Source: Paenibacillus rubinfantis (GTDB taxonomy: Bacteria; Bacillota; Bacilli; Paenibacillales; Paenibacillaceae). From it: a DNA stretch of 64,000 nt. The position numbers and the translations under genes are program-made. This document shows, piece by piece, positions 51,729 through 59,497 of the stretch (position 1 is its first letter; every line of letters begins with the position of its first letter). Below the pieces are notes generated by a model that was not told the origin of the DNA, did no database searches, and saw only the letters and a list, made by a program, of their open reading frames with translations. The stretch is taken from contig NZ_LN909066.1 in NCBI RefSeq assembly GCF_001486505.1, positions 323,795 through 387,794 on the forward strand, written 5' to 3'.

Positions 51729-52221
51729 CATCACTCTTCGCCGCCCATTTTTCCGCGACCTGGCTTTCACCTTTGAAATAATCCGCTTGGCTTTCGCTTT
51801 CGTAAATTTCCTGGTAGGGCAAAATGTTGATTTTCCCCGAGTCGGGATATTCGGCCACATCCAGCCCCATATTCGTGCGGATATCCAGGTACTTGCACGG
51901 CTGCTCCGTATGATTAAACAGCTGGTGCGCTCCCGAGGGGCCCATTTCGAAAAACACGATGTCTCCGGAGTGCAATTCCTGCTGCCCTTCCGGGGTACGG
52001 AGCAACGCGCTCCCCTCCAGGATAACGAAGATTTCCTCGGCATTGCGGTGAAAATGATAAGGATAAGAGTACTTCCCCGGATCCAGCGAGCGGATATCGA
52101 AGACTAATTGCTTGGAGCCGGCCAGCTCCGCCAATCGTTCGCTGGTGTGCCAAGCGAATTCCGGTACGGGCGATTGCTTCTGATGATACTTAACGCGATC
52201 CGCGTGAAAAAGATGTGCCAT
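51718..52221 (-). CDS. Cupin domain protein
   Basis: The ATG at 52221 follows GGGGGAGAG; 167 residues. A single cupin barrel (about 30-135) has both motifs: YPYHFHRNAEEIFVILEG (metal ligands His, His, Glu) and GDIVFFEMGPSGAHQLFN (fourth His). It probably binds a divalent metal; the reaction or ligand is unknown. The last residues (AAKSDGTE) run into the DNA of a truncated acetyltransferase gene, so the natural C-terminus may be altered. Confidence 0.85.
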   Translation of the reverse strand: MAHLFHADRVKYHQKQSPVPEFAWHTSERLAELAGSKQLVFDIRSLDPGKYSYPYHFHRNAEEIFVILEGSALLRTPEGQQELHSGDIVFFEMGPSGAHQLFNHTEQPCKYLDIRTNMGLDVAEYPDSGKINILPYQEIYESESQADYFKGESQVAEKWAAKSDGTE

Positions 52222-52236
52222 GTCTCTCCCCCTCAT

Positions 52237-52279
52237 TAAAAAAATGCCCGGCCGCCGATCATTGCTTCCTGGGGCCGGG
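52237..52279 (-). terminator. Intrinsic terminator of the acetyltransferase gene
   Basis: On the minus strand CCCGGCC (52273-52279) pairs with GGCCGGG (52247-52253) and is followed by ATTTTTTT. Confidence 0.75.
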
Positions 52280-52338
52280 TCTTACGTTGGTCTTCTCATT
52301 ATACCTAATTTCAGACCGTTTCGAGTATTCGCGTTCGT

Positions 52339-52842
52339 TTACAATGAAAAAGTTTGAGCCAGAACCTCGTGGAGCCCGGGCAACCCCTCGATTTCCACGC
52401 GTTCGATCGTCTCGACGAAAGAGATTCCTTGCAGCCGGTAAATTTTCTTCCAGAAAGCTACGGCAACGGCGTTATTCTGCAGCTGCTCCACCCGGATTTG
52501 GCCCTTCAAGCGCCGCAGTATTTCGAAGACGGCTGTCTCTGCCGTTTTTCCTCCTCGATATTTAGGAAGCACGAACATCTCCTGCACCGTAAAGTCGATC
52601 TCCTCGGGCACAAACGGCGGTGCGCAAATCAGGATGAAGCCGGCCACTTTTCCCGAACAATAGATGAAATAAGGATGCAGCTCTTCCCGCTCCAAGTAAA
52701 GGTAAGTGTTCGCTAGATCAAATCGCCCGTCTTCCCCCGGTTCCTCGCCGGTAAACGCCGATAAATCATGCAAGTACAGCTGAAATAAATTAAAAAACAG
52801 CGAGCTTTGAGTCGGTAAAATGGGTGCGATCCGAACGTCCAC
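52339..52842 (-). CDS. GNAT family N-acetyltransferase
   Basis: A 167-residue protein starting at GTG 52842, where GGAGG lies 9 nt upstream. LFFNLFQLYLHDLSAFTG starts the fold; FTVQEMFVLPKYRGGKTAETAVFEIL is the acetyl-CoA-binding segment (here RGGKTA in place of RGxGxA/G). Substrate unknown. Confidence 0.82.
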   Translation of the reverse strand: MDVRIAPILPTQSSLFFNLFQLYLHDLSAFTGEEPGEDGRFDLANTYLYLEREELHPYFIYCSGKVAGFILICAPPFVPEEIDFTVQEMFVLPKYRGGKTAETAVFEILRRLKGQIRVEQLQNNAVAVAFWKKIYRLQGISFVETIERVEIEGLPGLHEVLAQTFSL

Positions 52843-52875
52843 GCTCCAGCCCCTCCTTGGTTTTGCGATTTCGAA

Positions 52876-53022
52876 TTACCTTCCTCTTTTGTCCCGGAGA
52901 TAAATATCCAACGCTTCGATCCCCCGGTGGGCCAGCTTAATAAATAGGATCAGAGCGTACAATGCCAAGCCGGCCATAACGATATAAAATAATAACAATA
53001 GTCCGGGAAGTACAGCGGTCAT
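52876..53022 (-). CDS. Small single-pass membrane protein (48 residues)
   Basis: The ATG at 53020-53022 follows AAGGTGAG. The product starts MTAVLPGLLLLFYIVMAGLA, continues as one long hydrophobic helix (residues 4-30), and ends with a polar tail containing AHRGIEALDIYLRDKRGR. It begins 3 bp after the stop of the HAD gene, so it is the second gene of that operon. Similar short proteins with the same helix-plus-basic-tail layout are common in Paenibacillus. Function unknown. Confidence 0.65.
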   Translation of the reverse strand: MTAVLPGLLLLFYIVMAGLALYALILFIKLAHRGIEALDIYLRDKRGR

Positions 53023-53024
53023 AC

Positions 53025-53765
53025 TCACCTTCCACCTCCTCCGTCCTTATCGTGCGGGCCGGCCTCGCCGCCAGCCAGCTCCTTGACCTCCGCCAATCGG
53101 TGAATCTCGTAAGTCGGCCGCAGATCCAGTGTATTCGGGCGATGAAACGGATTAAACCAGCAGGTGTCGATACCGTAATTAAGGCCGCCTTTCATGTCAG
53201 AGGTCAGCGAATCTCCCACGATCAACACTCGGCTTTTGTCCGTCTGCTGAAGCCCCAGTGCATCAAACGCATAGTCAAAAATCCCCGGATGCGGCTTCTG
53301 ATACCCCGTGTCCTCGGACACGATCACGGCCTCAAACATCTCCGCTAATTCCGATCCGGCAATTCGGCTCGTCTGCACCTTCTTGATGCCGTTCGTGATG
53401 ATTGCCAGGTGGAACCCGGCTTCATTCAAGTCCCGGCAGAGCTCATAGGCCCCATCGATCAGAAAAATGCCTTCGCCAAGCAGCTCCAAATAACGCTCGC
53501 TGATCTCCTCCACTTGGACGCGGGGCGTTAAGCCGAGCTGCTGCACCAGCCGGGCGAACCGCTCCGTCCGCAGTGCGGCCTGCGTCACAAGGCCTTGCTC
53601 CAAATCACGCCACAGCTGCTGGTTAATCGCTTGGTAGGCTTTCATCACCTCATCGGTGCAGGGGATACCTGCCTCTGTTAGCGTTTGGTTTAAGGCGTGG
53701 TTTTCCGCCTTGGGGTAATCGTATAACGTATCGTCCGCGTCGAATAAAATGTGCGTGTAAGTCAT
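53025..53765 (-). CDS. YjjG family noncanonical pyrimidine nucleotidase (HAD)
   Basis: A 246-residue HAD phosphatase. Motif I is FDADDTLYDY (Asp9, Asp11), motif II is AIITNG, motif III Lys is in YQKPHPGIFDYAF and motif IV is VGDSLTSDMKGG. The cap insert follows motif I. YjjG-type enzymes remove phosphate from noncanonical pyrimidine nucleotides, protecting DNA. The C-terminal extension ends in GGGGR. AGGAGGAG precedes the ATG. Confidence 0.88.
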   Translation of the reverse strand: MTYTHILFDADDTLYDYPKAENHALNQTLTEAGIPCTDEVMKAYQAINQQLWRDLEQGLVTQAALRTERFARLVQQLGLTPRVQVEEISERYLELLGEGIFLIDGAYELCRDLNEAGFHLAIITNGIKKVQTSRIAGSELAEMFEAVIVSEDTGYQKPHPGIFDYAFDALGLQQTDKSRVLIVGDSLTSDMKGGLNYGIDTCWFNPFHRPNTLDLRPTYEIHRLAEVKELAGGEAGPHDKDGGGGR

Positions 53766-53823
53766 GGGGCTCCTCCTGTTGCCTAATTTGATTGCGGATC
53801 GGATTTAAATAACTTATCTCCTC

Positions 53824-54747
53824 TCACGCCCTTGCTTTGATCGGAATGTATAAGTCGACCTTGGCCTTCCCCTGTGGATCCAGCGCCGGATCGTTCATGC
53901 AGAACTCCAGGCAATACCGGTCGTCCGGGTCGTATTCGCTGTCCGGCAACCAGTTCCCGAAGATACTTTGGTACAGAAGTGCCAGTTTATCCGTTGTATC
54001 GTAAAAGTAAAACTTGGCATATCGACCTCCAGGCAATGTCTGGAACTGGATCTCCGGCGGGGCATCCGCTCGGCTTAGCGTATTCGGTACGGTTACGCAA
54101 GCATCGTACCGGCATACCTCCTCCTCGGTCACCGCCGGATCGTCCAAGGAGATCCCGATAAAGGATTGCTCCGGCGGAAACCATCCATGCTGCGCAGCCC
54201 ACATCCCTAACTTGGCCCAAGCTCGATAAGTTTCCAGATAACTACCAACCTGCCTCACGTAGGCTACTTCCATCAAGGGAAGCTCTTCAATGGTTGCTTG
54301 CATTTGCCAAACCCTCCTCAATAAACTGTGTTTTACAGTTTGATCATAAGGGTTTGGCGCGGGACCGGCTTCCTCCGGATTGCGGACCGATTGCGAAATC
54401 TTGCGGTCCTGCCGAGCCTTCGCCTTCACGCGCATCTCGGTTGGCGTATGGCCAAAGTGCTTCTTGAATGCCGCATTAAAGTTCGAAGCGGATTCAAACC
54501 CGCAGCGCAGCGAAATCTCCAGTACGTGTAGATCGGTATCCCGCAAATAAGCGGCCGCCCGGGCTAACCGCTGCTTGGAGATATACGCAAACGGCGTATC
54601 CCCCGTCACCGAGGTGAAAATCCGCGAAAAGTGATATTTGGAGAAGTGGGACAATTCCGCCAATTGATCCAAGCTGAGCTTATAATCCAAATGCGCGTCA
54701 ATATACTTGCAGACCTGGTTGACCCTTTCCCGATAATCATGGATCAA
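53824..54747 (-). CDS. AraC family regulator with GyrI-like effector domain
   Basis: A 307-residue regulator. The N-terminal AraC domain (about 8-108) has both helix-turn-helices (LSLDQLAELSHFSKYHFSRIF and VLEISLRCGFESASNFNAAFKKHFGHTPTEMR). The C-terminal GyrI-like small-molecule-binding domain spans about 150-305 (EELPLMEVAYVRQVGSY, PGGRYAKFYFYDTTDKLALLYQSIFGNWLPDS, CLEFCMNDP). The TTG start overlaps the stop of the upstream pentapeptide gene by 4 bp, with GGAGG in place. Such proteins sense hydrophobic amphipathic drugs or metabolites. Confidence 0.92.
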   Translation of the reverse strand: MIHDYRERVNQVCKYIDAHLDYKLSLDQLAELSHFSKYHFSRIFTSVTGDTPFAYISKQRLARAAAYLRDTDLHVLEISLRCGFESASNFNAAFKKHFGHTPTEMRVKAKARQDRKISQSVRNPEEAGPAPNPYDQTVKHSLLRRVWQMQATIEELPLMEVAYVRQVGSYLETYRAWAKLGMWAAQHGWFPPEQSFIGISLDDPAVTEEEVCRYDACVTVPNTLSRADAPPEIQFQTLPGGRYAKFYFYDTTDKLALLYQSIFGNWLPDSEYDPDDRYCLEFCMNDPALDPQGKAKVDLYIPIKARA

Positions 54748-55634
54748 GCTTGATTCCTCCCCGAAGCTCCTTCCCAGTGGAAAGGCCGTTTGAGGAGGGG
54801 AGGTAACTTGGTGGCGGCATCCCCTTTGGCGGCATTGACCTGGGCCTGCGTCAGGAACAGGCTCTGCGATAGATCCGCACCTCTCACATCGGCATCTCGC
54901 AGGTCAGCGCCGATCATGTCTGCCCCGCGGAGGTCCGCCCCCCGTAAATCGGCGGCAATTAGATAGGCACCTCTTAAAAGAGCGCCTCGCAAATCAGCAC
55001 CCCGGAGCTTGGCGCCAATCAAGTCGGCGCCGCGTCCAAAGCTTCGGCGGCGTTCAGGAGCGGATCCCGCCTTCCGCAGAGCTTCGGCCCGTACACACTC
55101 GCTCACCTCCAGCAGCAGCTCGTTCACTTTCGCGCGATGAGCTGCCGGATCACAGCCGATCAAGCCGTCCACATCGGCATATGTTAACCGTTCCGTTTCG
55201 TCATAGGTTTTCCGCAGACGTTCATGCAAATGGCTCACTTGAGGCAGACTCAACGCCTCATCTAGATACCAAAGCAATTCGTACAGTTGCCACATCACCG
55301 GAAACACGTCAAACATCGGCTTAGCCGATCCCGGCGCCTCGCGCCAGTTCACCCCGCCGAAAGTGACCTGAGACACCCGTTGTCCTGCGCCGAAGCAGTC
55401 ATAAACGGTACACCCCCGATAGCCTTGGGCCCGCAGACCGTCATGAATCCCGCAGCGGAAATCCTCCCGTAAATGTCCGCAGGGCTGTCCAGCCGCTTTA
55501 TCCGCAGCGAAGTCCACTGAAGCGGCGAAAGGCAGAGCGGCGCAGCACAAGCCAAAGCAATGCTCGCAGTCCGCCTGCAAGGTCAAACGCCGTTGGCCGT
55601 AAGGGGGTTCCTCGGTCGTTAAGTTCTCAGGCAT
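54744..55634 (-). CDS. Pentapeptide repeat protein with Cys-rich N-terminal domain
   Basis: A 296-residue protein. The N-terminal 100 residues are rich in Cys (CEHCFGLCCAALPF, GQPCGHLREDFRCGIHDGLRAQGYRGCTVYDCFGAGQ), likely a metal-binding module. A helical middle (about 105-190) leads to about 11 pentapeptide units (GADLIGAKLRGADLRGALLRG and so on, about 200-258), which fold as a short right-handed beta-helix. That is too short for the gyrase-mimic class such as MfpA. Function is unknown. It is the first gene of a two-gene operon with the AraC-GyrI regulator. Confidence 0.88.
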   Translation of the reverse strand: MPENLTTEEPPYGQRRLTLQADCEHCFGLCCAALPFAASVDFAADKAAGQPCGHLREDFRCGIHDGLRAQGYRGCTVYDCFGAGQRVSQVTFGGVNWREAPGSAKPMFDVFPVMWQLYELLWYLDEALSLPQVSHLHERLRKTYDETERLTYADVDGLIGCDPAAHRAKVNELLLEVSECVRAEALRKAGSAPERRRSFGRGADLIGAKLRGADLRGALLRGAYLIAADLRGADLRGADMIGADLRDADVRGADLSQSLFLTQAQVNAAKGDAATKLPPLLKRPFHWEGASGRNQA

Positions 55635-55724
55635 CGCTGTTTTCCTCTCTTTTTCTACATGGTTGTGTTTCTAATATAAACAAGGAAGCGGGAAAATGAT
55701 AGGGACTCTCCTAGTTTAATGCCC

Positions 55725-56177
55725 TTACCGAACTTCGCGGATTTGTCCGAGATGATGCTCCGCATGCCGGATATAATCTTCTAGCAATTCTTCGAGGGTC
55801 AGCGAGGTGCCATCGCTAAGGAAGCACTGTTTCTCCCAATCCGACCCGGCGGCACTCCGCAACACGTTCAAAATTAACCCGTTGAGTTGGTTCCAAGCGG
55901 AAAGCATCTCCTCGCGACTGTAATGCTGCTGATATCCGTGACGCTTCACCCATTCATCCTGAACGTACCCCTCAATCGTCACCGGCTCATCCGTCGTTAA
56001 AATTCGCGTAAACCGCACGTGGTTATTGGCCGCCGAGTCGCACAAGTGCCCGAGAATTTCCAGCTTCGACCACTTTTCCGGTGACGGTTTATGAACAAAC
56101 CGTGCCTCTTCGATCCCGCTAACTGTACTCGTAAGCTCCATCAGCAACCGTTCCAAGCCTTCAATTGCTCTGCTCAT
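55725..56177 (-). CDS. DinB family protein
   Basis: A 150-residue four-helix protein of the DinB/YfiT-like fold. The likely metal ligands are His in EILGHLCDSAANNHVRF and the C-terminal HAEHHLGQIREV. Some members are thiol-dependent S-transferases (bacillithiol or mycothiol). The ATG overlaps the ribosome binding region at the end of the upstream DinB gene, so they form an operon. Confidence 0.85.
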   Translation of the reverse strand: MSRAIEGLERLLMELTSTVSGIEEARFVHKPSPEKWSKLEILGHLCDSAANNHVRFTRILTTDEPVTIEGYVQDEWVKRHGYQQHYSREEMLSAWNQLNGLILNVLRSAAGSDWEKQCFLSDGTSLTLEELLEDYIRHAEHHLGQIREVR

Positions 56178-56178
56178 C

Positions 56179-56694
56179 CTACTTGTCCTCCTCGATTTGG
56201 CGACGTAAATACGCTTCGTTTAACCCGTTTTGGGCAAAGGAGAACCTCTTTCCAGTTCCCGATTGCACCCGGTCGATGATTTGCCCAAGATGATAGCCGG
56301 TATGTTCGACCACGTGATACAGCTGATGCATTTGCTCCGAATCGATTCCGGTCCCCTGGTGAAGACGTTCAAGCAGTAAGCTCTTCCACGCCTCAAGCTC
56401 CTCTTCGAAAAGCTCGATCAACTGCTCTCCGTTTTGATCCCCGTCCGGAAAATACCGCTCAAAATTCGGCTGTAATTGATCGTTGCGCTGCTGCAGCCGC
56501 AAACTGCTTCTGGCGATGTGTTCGGTCACATGCAAGACAATGCCACCAACCGAATTGCCTGAGGGGTAGGGCTCCGTCCACAACACCTCTTGGCTTGCGA
56601 TGCTTAGGGCTTCCCGCAACTTGGGCAGATACAGGTCCCACATGCGATGGAGCGTTATTTTCATAAATAACTCACCCAAGTTCTCTTCTCCCAT
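56179..56694 (-). CDS. DinB family protein
   Basis: The ATG at 56694 follows GGAGG by 8 nt and gives 171 residues. Expected metal ligands are in VGGIVLHVTEHIARSSL and the C-terminal VVEHTGYHLGQIIDRVQ. Its stop is 1 bp from the start of the second DinB gene at 56177. The two proteins are only distantly alike, so this is a pair of paralogues rather than a recent duplication. Confidence 0.85.
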   Translation of the reverse strand: MGEENLGELFMKITLHRMWDLYLPKLREALSIASQEVLWTEPYPSGNSVGGIVLHVTEHIARSSLRLQQRNDQLQPNFERYFPDGDQNGEQLIELFEEELEAWKSLLLERLHQGTGIDSEQMHQLYHVVEHTGYHLGQIIDRVQSGTGKRFSFAQNGLNEAYLRRQIEEDK

Positions 56695-56779
56695 CAACGA
56701 CACCTCCAATACCCCCATATTAGGCTAGAAACCAGTTGGAAGTAAATGCCGATTTTCGGACGCTTCCGCCAAATCAAAA

Positions 56780-56822
56780 GAGGTCCGTCAAAGCAGGGTT
56801 TACCCCTGCTCCAACAGACCTC
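56780..56822 (-). terminator. Intrinsic terminator
   Basis: On the minus strand GAGGTCTGTTGGAGCAGGG pairs, with a few mismatches, with CCCTGCTTTGACGGACCTC, followed by TTTTG. Confidence 0.8.
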
Positions 56823-56877
56823 CCGAGATCCCTTACTCTTATCGAGTACCTTTTTCATATCGTGCTGGTTTCTTTTT

Positions 56878-57597
56878 TTATTTCAATTTCGCCACGGTGA
56901 CAGCGACCTTCTCCAGCTGTGTGTTGCTTAATTTGCCGTCCGGCGAGCTTAGCGTAACAAAGCGGTCGTCCAACTGGAAGGAAAGCATCGGGGTTTCGGA
57001 TGGTGTATACCATTTGGCTTTCACACCGTTCGATAGGGTGATCGTCTTTCCCTCGTACCCATATGCGTAATCCCGCGGAGATACCGTAACTGTCATATGA
57101 TTAAAGATCAGATTTACGCCGTCCTCCGAGGCGCCCACCATCTTGAAGGTGTCTCCCTGGCTCATTTGTTGGGGTGCGTATGGCGTTTCAAACGATTCGA
57201 ACTTGGCGAAAGCCTTCCTGATCTCCTCCAGTTGTGCTTTCGTGTAAGCCGCTGAGATTAAGCTTATGTTAGTGTCCGGAGCTGCCGGGGTTTCCGGCGA
57301 TTTGCCGCCGATTTGCACCCGATTGTTTTTGGCGTCATAGTTTACCGGAACCTTCAACACGTCCGCCAACGCCCGTACCGGCAAGTACGTTGAGCCGTTA
57401 TAAGTGATTGGCGCTAACTGGCGGCCTTGCCCATCAACGGGAGCATAGGTTTTGCCATCGACTTGAATGCTGATTTGATGGTTCAGGTAAGCGTTGATCT
57501 TTTGCATTTGCGTTCCGGCGTAAACACCGGCGGCCCCTGTAAGCGTCATCCCTACGACAGCGAAAGCTACGATTGACTTTTTCATATTGTTTTTCAT
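56878..57597 (-). CDS. Secreted protein with copper-amine-oxidase-like N-terminal domain
   Basis: A 239-residue exported protein. A signal peptide (about 1-27, ending VYAGT) is followed by one copper amine oxidase-like N-domain (about 35-95; ISIQVDGKTYAPVDGQGRQLAPITYNGSTYLPVRALADVLKVPVNYDAKNNRVQIG). This domain is a common wall-associated module in Paenibacillus and has no copper site. The C-terminal half (about 110-239) is of unknown type. It lies 19 bp downstream of the propeller lipoprotein and is probably co-transcribed with it. Confidence 0.82.
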   Translation of the reverse strand: MKNNMKKSIVAFAVVGMTLTGAAGVYAGTQMQKINAYLNHQISIQVDGKTYAPVDGQGRQLAPITYNGSTYLPVRALADVLKVPVNYDAKNNRVQIGGKSPETPAAPDTNISLISAAYTKAQLEEIRKAFAKFESFETPYAPQQMSQGDTFKMVGASEDGVNLIFNHMTVTVSPRDYAYGYEGKTITLSNGVKAKWYTPSETPMLSFQLDDRFVTLSSPDGKLSNTQLEKVAVTVAKLK

Positions 57598-57616
57598 AAC
57601 GTTGATCTCTCTCCTC

Positions 57617-58840
57617 TTATTTAAAGATAAAATCGATAACCTGAGTGACGAGCTGCGAGTTGGAATCCTCCACTGTGATCCCCAACCGATGGCCTGACGG
57701 ACTCCAGCTCAGCGGGTAAGTTGGATGGGGCAACGGTTCAGTAGGTGCATAATAAGGTGCGAGCGGCGAGACTTGACCTGATTGGGTATCAAAAAGATAC
57801 ACCCCGTTCATGCCCGGTTGTTTTTCGGTATACACATCAAATGCCAACTTGTCGGAATCCGGGGACCAAGTGACATAAGTGATTAGGTCACCTTTGCCGA
57901 TGAGTGTGCCTTGAAGGGTGCCGGCCGAGTCATAGATCAGCAACTCGCTGCCCTGAAATGCTCCCGATTGGGTAACGGTAGATACCGAGATATATTGGCT
58001 GTTCGGCGAGAGCTGAAAATTCCATACGTCGCGAATTAAACTCACCGGCTTGGTTTGTCCGGGATCAAACACCTTTAAGACCTGATGGTTGTCGGTGTAA
58101 TAGATTCGGCCGTGACTAACGCCAAACTGCGTAAAAATGTCCACGTCGGGGTCCTCCAGCGGAAGCGTCTTTACATTCCCATCCGCCGCAGAGATTTGCC
58201 GGATCTCTCCTCGCCCATTCATGGAACCGGCCGCCAGAATATACGTATCCGCGTTAAGCCAACCGCCGAGCTCTAGATAGTTATCCCCGGGAATTTCAAT
58301 CAATTCGCCCGTCCTGCGATCCTTCACGAAATTGTCGGCTGTGTATTTGTCCTTCCATTTCTGAATAAAACTGTACTCTCCCTCAGGAGAAAAGGTCTCT
58401 TTCACAAACATGTAGCCGTCCATCTGCCGTCCCTCCTCTCCCGTGGGCTCGCGTGTTTGACCGTTCAGCAGGTTCATGATTAAGATCTTGTACTCGTATT
58501 GAGGTTCTTCGGTCTCGGTCCCGGCCTTTACGAGCCGGATCGTTTCGATTTCGACCTCGTCCTCTGAGATCCAGGATTGAATCGTCGCAGACTTTATCTT
58601 ATGCGTACCGGCAACGGTGACCTCTCGGCCAGTCTGCTCCTTGGGCGTACGAACGACCGTGAGTTGCCGTTTGGTGTCAGCCCGGTCCGCTCCGTCTCGG
58701 ACAACCGGCTGCTGATCGGCGTGGCGCGTAGCGGGGTCAACGACCGTCAGCCTTTCGCCGTTCGGCTGGCAAGCCGTCACAGTGATGGACAAGAGTGCTG
58801 CCGCCAAAATGAACCCGTACTTCTCCGCGTGGTGTTTCAT
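57617..58840 (-). CDS. Lipoprotein with TolB/WD40-like beta-propeller
   Basis: The ATG at 58840 follows GGAGG by 8 nt (a GTG just before it is too close). 407 residues. The signal peptide ends in TVTACQ, so it is lipid-anchored outside. After a polar linker (about 28-75), blade-like repeats appear: ETFSPEGEYSFIQKW, GVSHGRIYYTDNHQVLKV, FQLSPNSQYISVST, VTWSPDSDKLAFDVYTE and LSWSPSGHRLGITV. Such propellers bind proteins or glycans; the partner is unknown. Confidence 0.82.
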   Translation of the reverse strand: MKHHAEKYGFILAAALLSITVTACQPNGERLTVVDPATRHADQQPVVRDGADRADTKRQLTVVRTPKEQTGREVTVAGTHKIKSATIQSWISEDEVEIETIRLVKAGTETEEPQYEYKILIMNLLNGQTREPTGEEGRQMDGYMFVKETFSPEGEYSFIQKWKDKYTADNFVKDRRTGELIEIPGDNYLELGGWLNADTYILAAGSMNGRGEIRQISAADGNVKTLPLEDPDVDIFTQFGVSHGRIYYTDNHQVLKVFDPGQTKPVSLIRDVWNFQLSPNSQYISVSTVTQSGAFQGSELLIYDSAGTLQGTLIGKGDLITYVTWSPDSDKLAFDVYTEKQPGMNGVYLFDTQSGQVSPLAPYYAPTEPLPHPTYPLSWSPSGHRLGITVEDSNSQLVTQVIDFIFK

Positions 58841-59017
58841 CACAGGTACCTCCCGCGTTAGTGCCCCAGGAGCTTAACTCCGAAACTGTTGCCCGTCTCC
58901 CGGACCGTTTCGGTTTCCCCTGATGACCTTAGTATAGGTAAGAGTTATCACGCAAAAATATCCGACTTGTAACGTTCTTGTAACGGTGAACCGCGATGGT
59001 GACATCAGCTGGGAGTT

Positions 59018-59196
59018 GTAACATCGACCGCTTTTGTTACTTCGATCGCTATTGCTACTTTGATCGCTATTGCTACTTTGATCGATATTGCTACTTTGAT
59101 GGCTATTGTTACATCGACCGCTTTTGTTACTTCCTCCGCTTCTGTTACATCCTCCGCTTTACAACGTCCTCTGCTTTACAACGTCCTCCGCAAATG
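59018..59196. repeat. Ten imperfect tandem copies of an 18-bp unit
   Basis: Units of 18 bp start at 59018, 59036, 59054, 59072, 59090, 59108, 59126, 59144, 59162 (17 bp) and 59179. Typical forms are GTTACTTCGATCGCTATT and GCTACTTTGATCGCTATT; later copies shift to GTTACATCCTCCGCTTTA. Some neighbours are nearly identical while others differ at 4-6 sites, suggesting repeated slippage and drift. It lies in the untranslated gap between the genes starting at 58840 and ending at 59498. It is not a CRISPR: there are no spacers. Confidence 0.85.
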
Positions 59197-59376
59197 TAAA
59201 AGTGCTGTTAAATTCCCGCGGTATGCTGAAAAATGACCCTTTGGATGTAAAAGTACAGTTCAATTTCGCCTAAAACGCCCTTTGGAGGCTCGAAGCCGCT
59301 GATCAGATGCACTTTTACATTTCAATCGCTCGAAATCGGCGGTTTAGCCAAGAATCAAATGCACTTTTACATTTGG
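59190..59376. repeat. Four copies of a TGTAAAAGTGC element in both orientations
   Basis: ATGTAAAAGTGCTGTTAAATT (about 59193) and ATGTAAAAGTACAGTTCAATT (about 59243) are direct copies about 50 bp apart, each followed after 15-25 bp by CCTTTGG. GCACTTTTACATTT occurs inverted near 59308 and 59360; the last copy (CAAATGCACTTTTACATTTG) has self-complementary ends. The remaining part of 58861-59497 holds no gene that I can support. Confidence 0.7.
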
Positions 59377-59433
59377 CCGGTTCGGCGGCCATCCCTCCGG
59401 CACCCGACAGCCCCCGTCCGGGCATCATGCAAG

Positions 59434-59466
59434 CAAAAAAAGCCCCGACTTCTTCAAGTCTGGGCT
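59434..59466 (-). terminator. Intrinsic terminator of the second two-component operon
   Basis: On the minus strand AGCCCAGACTT pairs with AAGTCGGGGCT around a GAAG loop and is followed by seven T residues. Confidence 0.88.
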
Positions 59467-59497
59467 GAAATCCGCGGGCTTAGCCGCTGCTCGGAGA

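Noticed and set aside
53824..55634. Quinolone-resistance (Qnr/MfpA-like) locus
   Set aside because: The pentapeptide stretch has only about 11 units, too short for a gyrase mimic, and the protein has another N-terminal domain.
59018..59196. Possible CRISPR array
   Set aside because: The units are contiguous without unique spacers, only 18 bp, and no cas gene is in the window.
58996..59199. Open frame with a CYFDRY-like hexapeptide repeat
   Set aside because: It exists only because the 18-bp tandem unit is a multiple of three. There is no ribosome binding site, and the composition is unlike a real protein.
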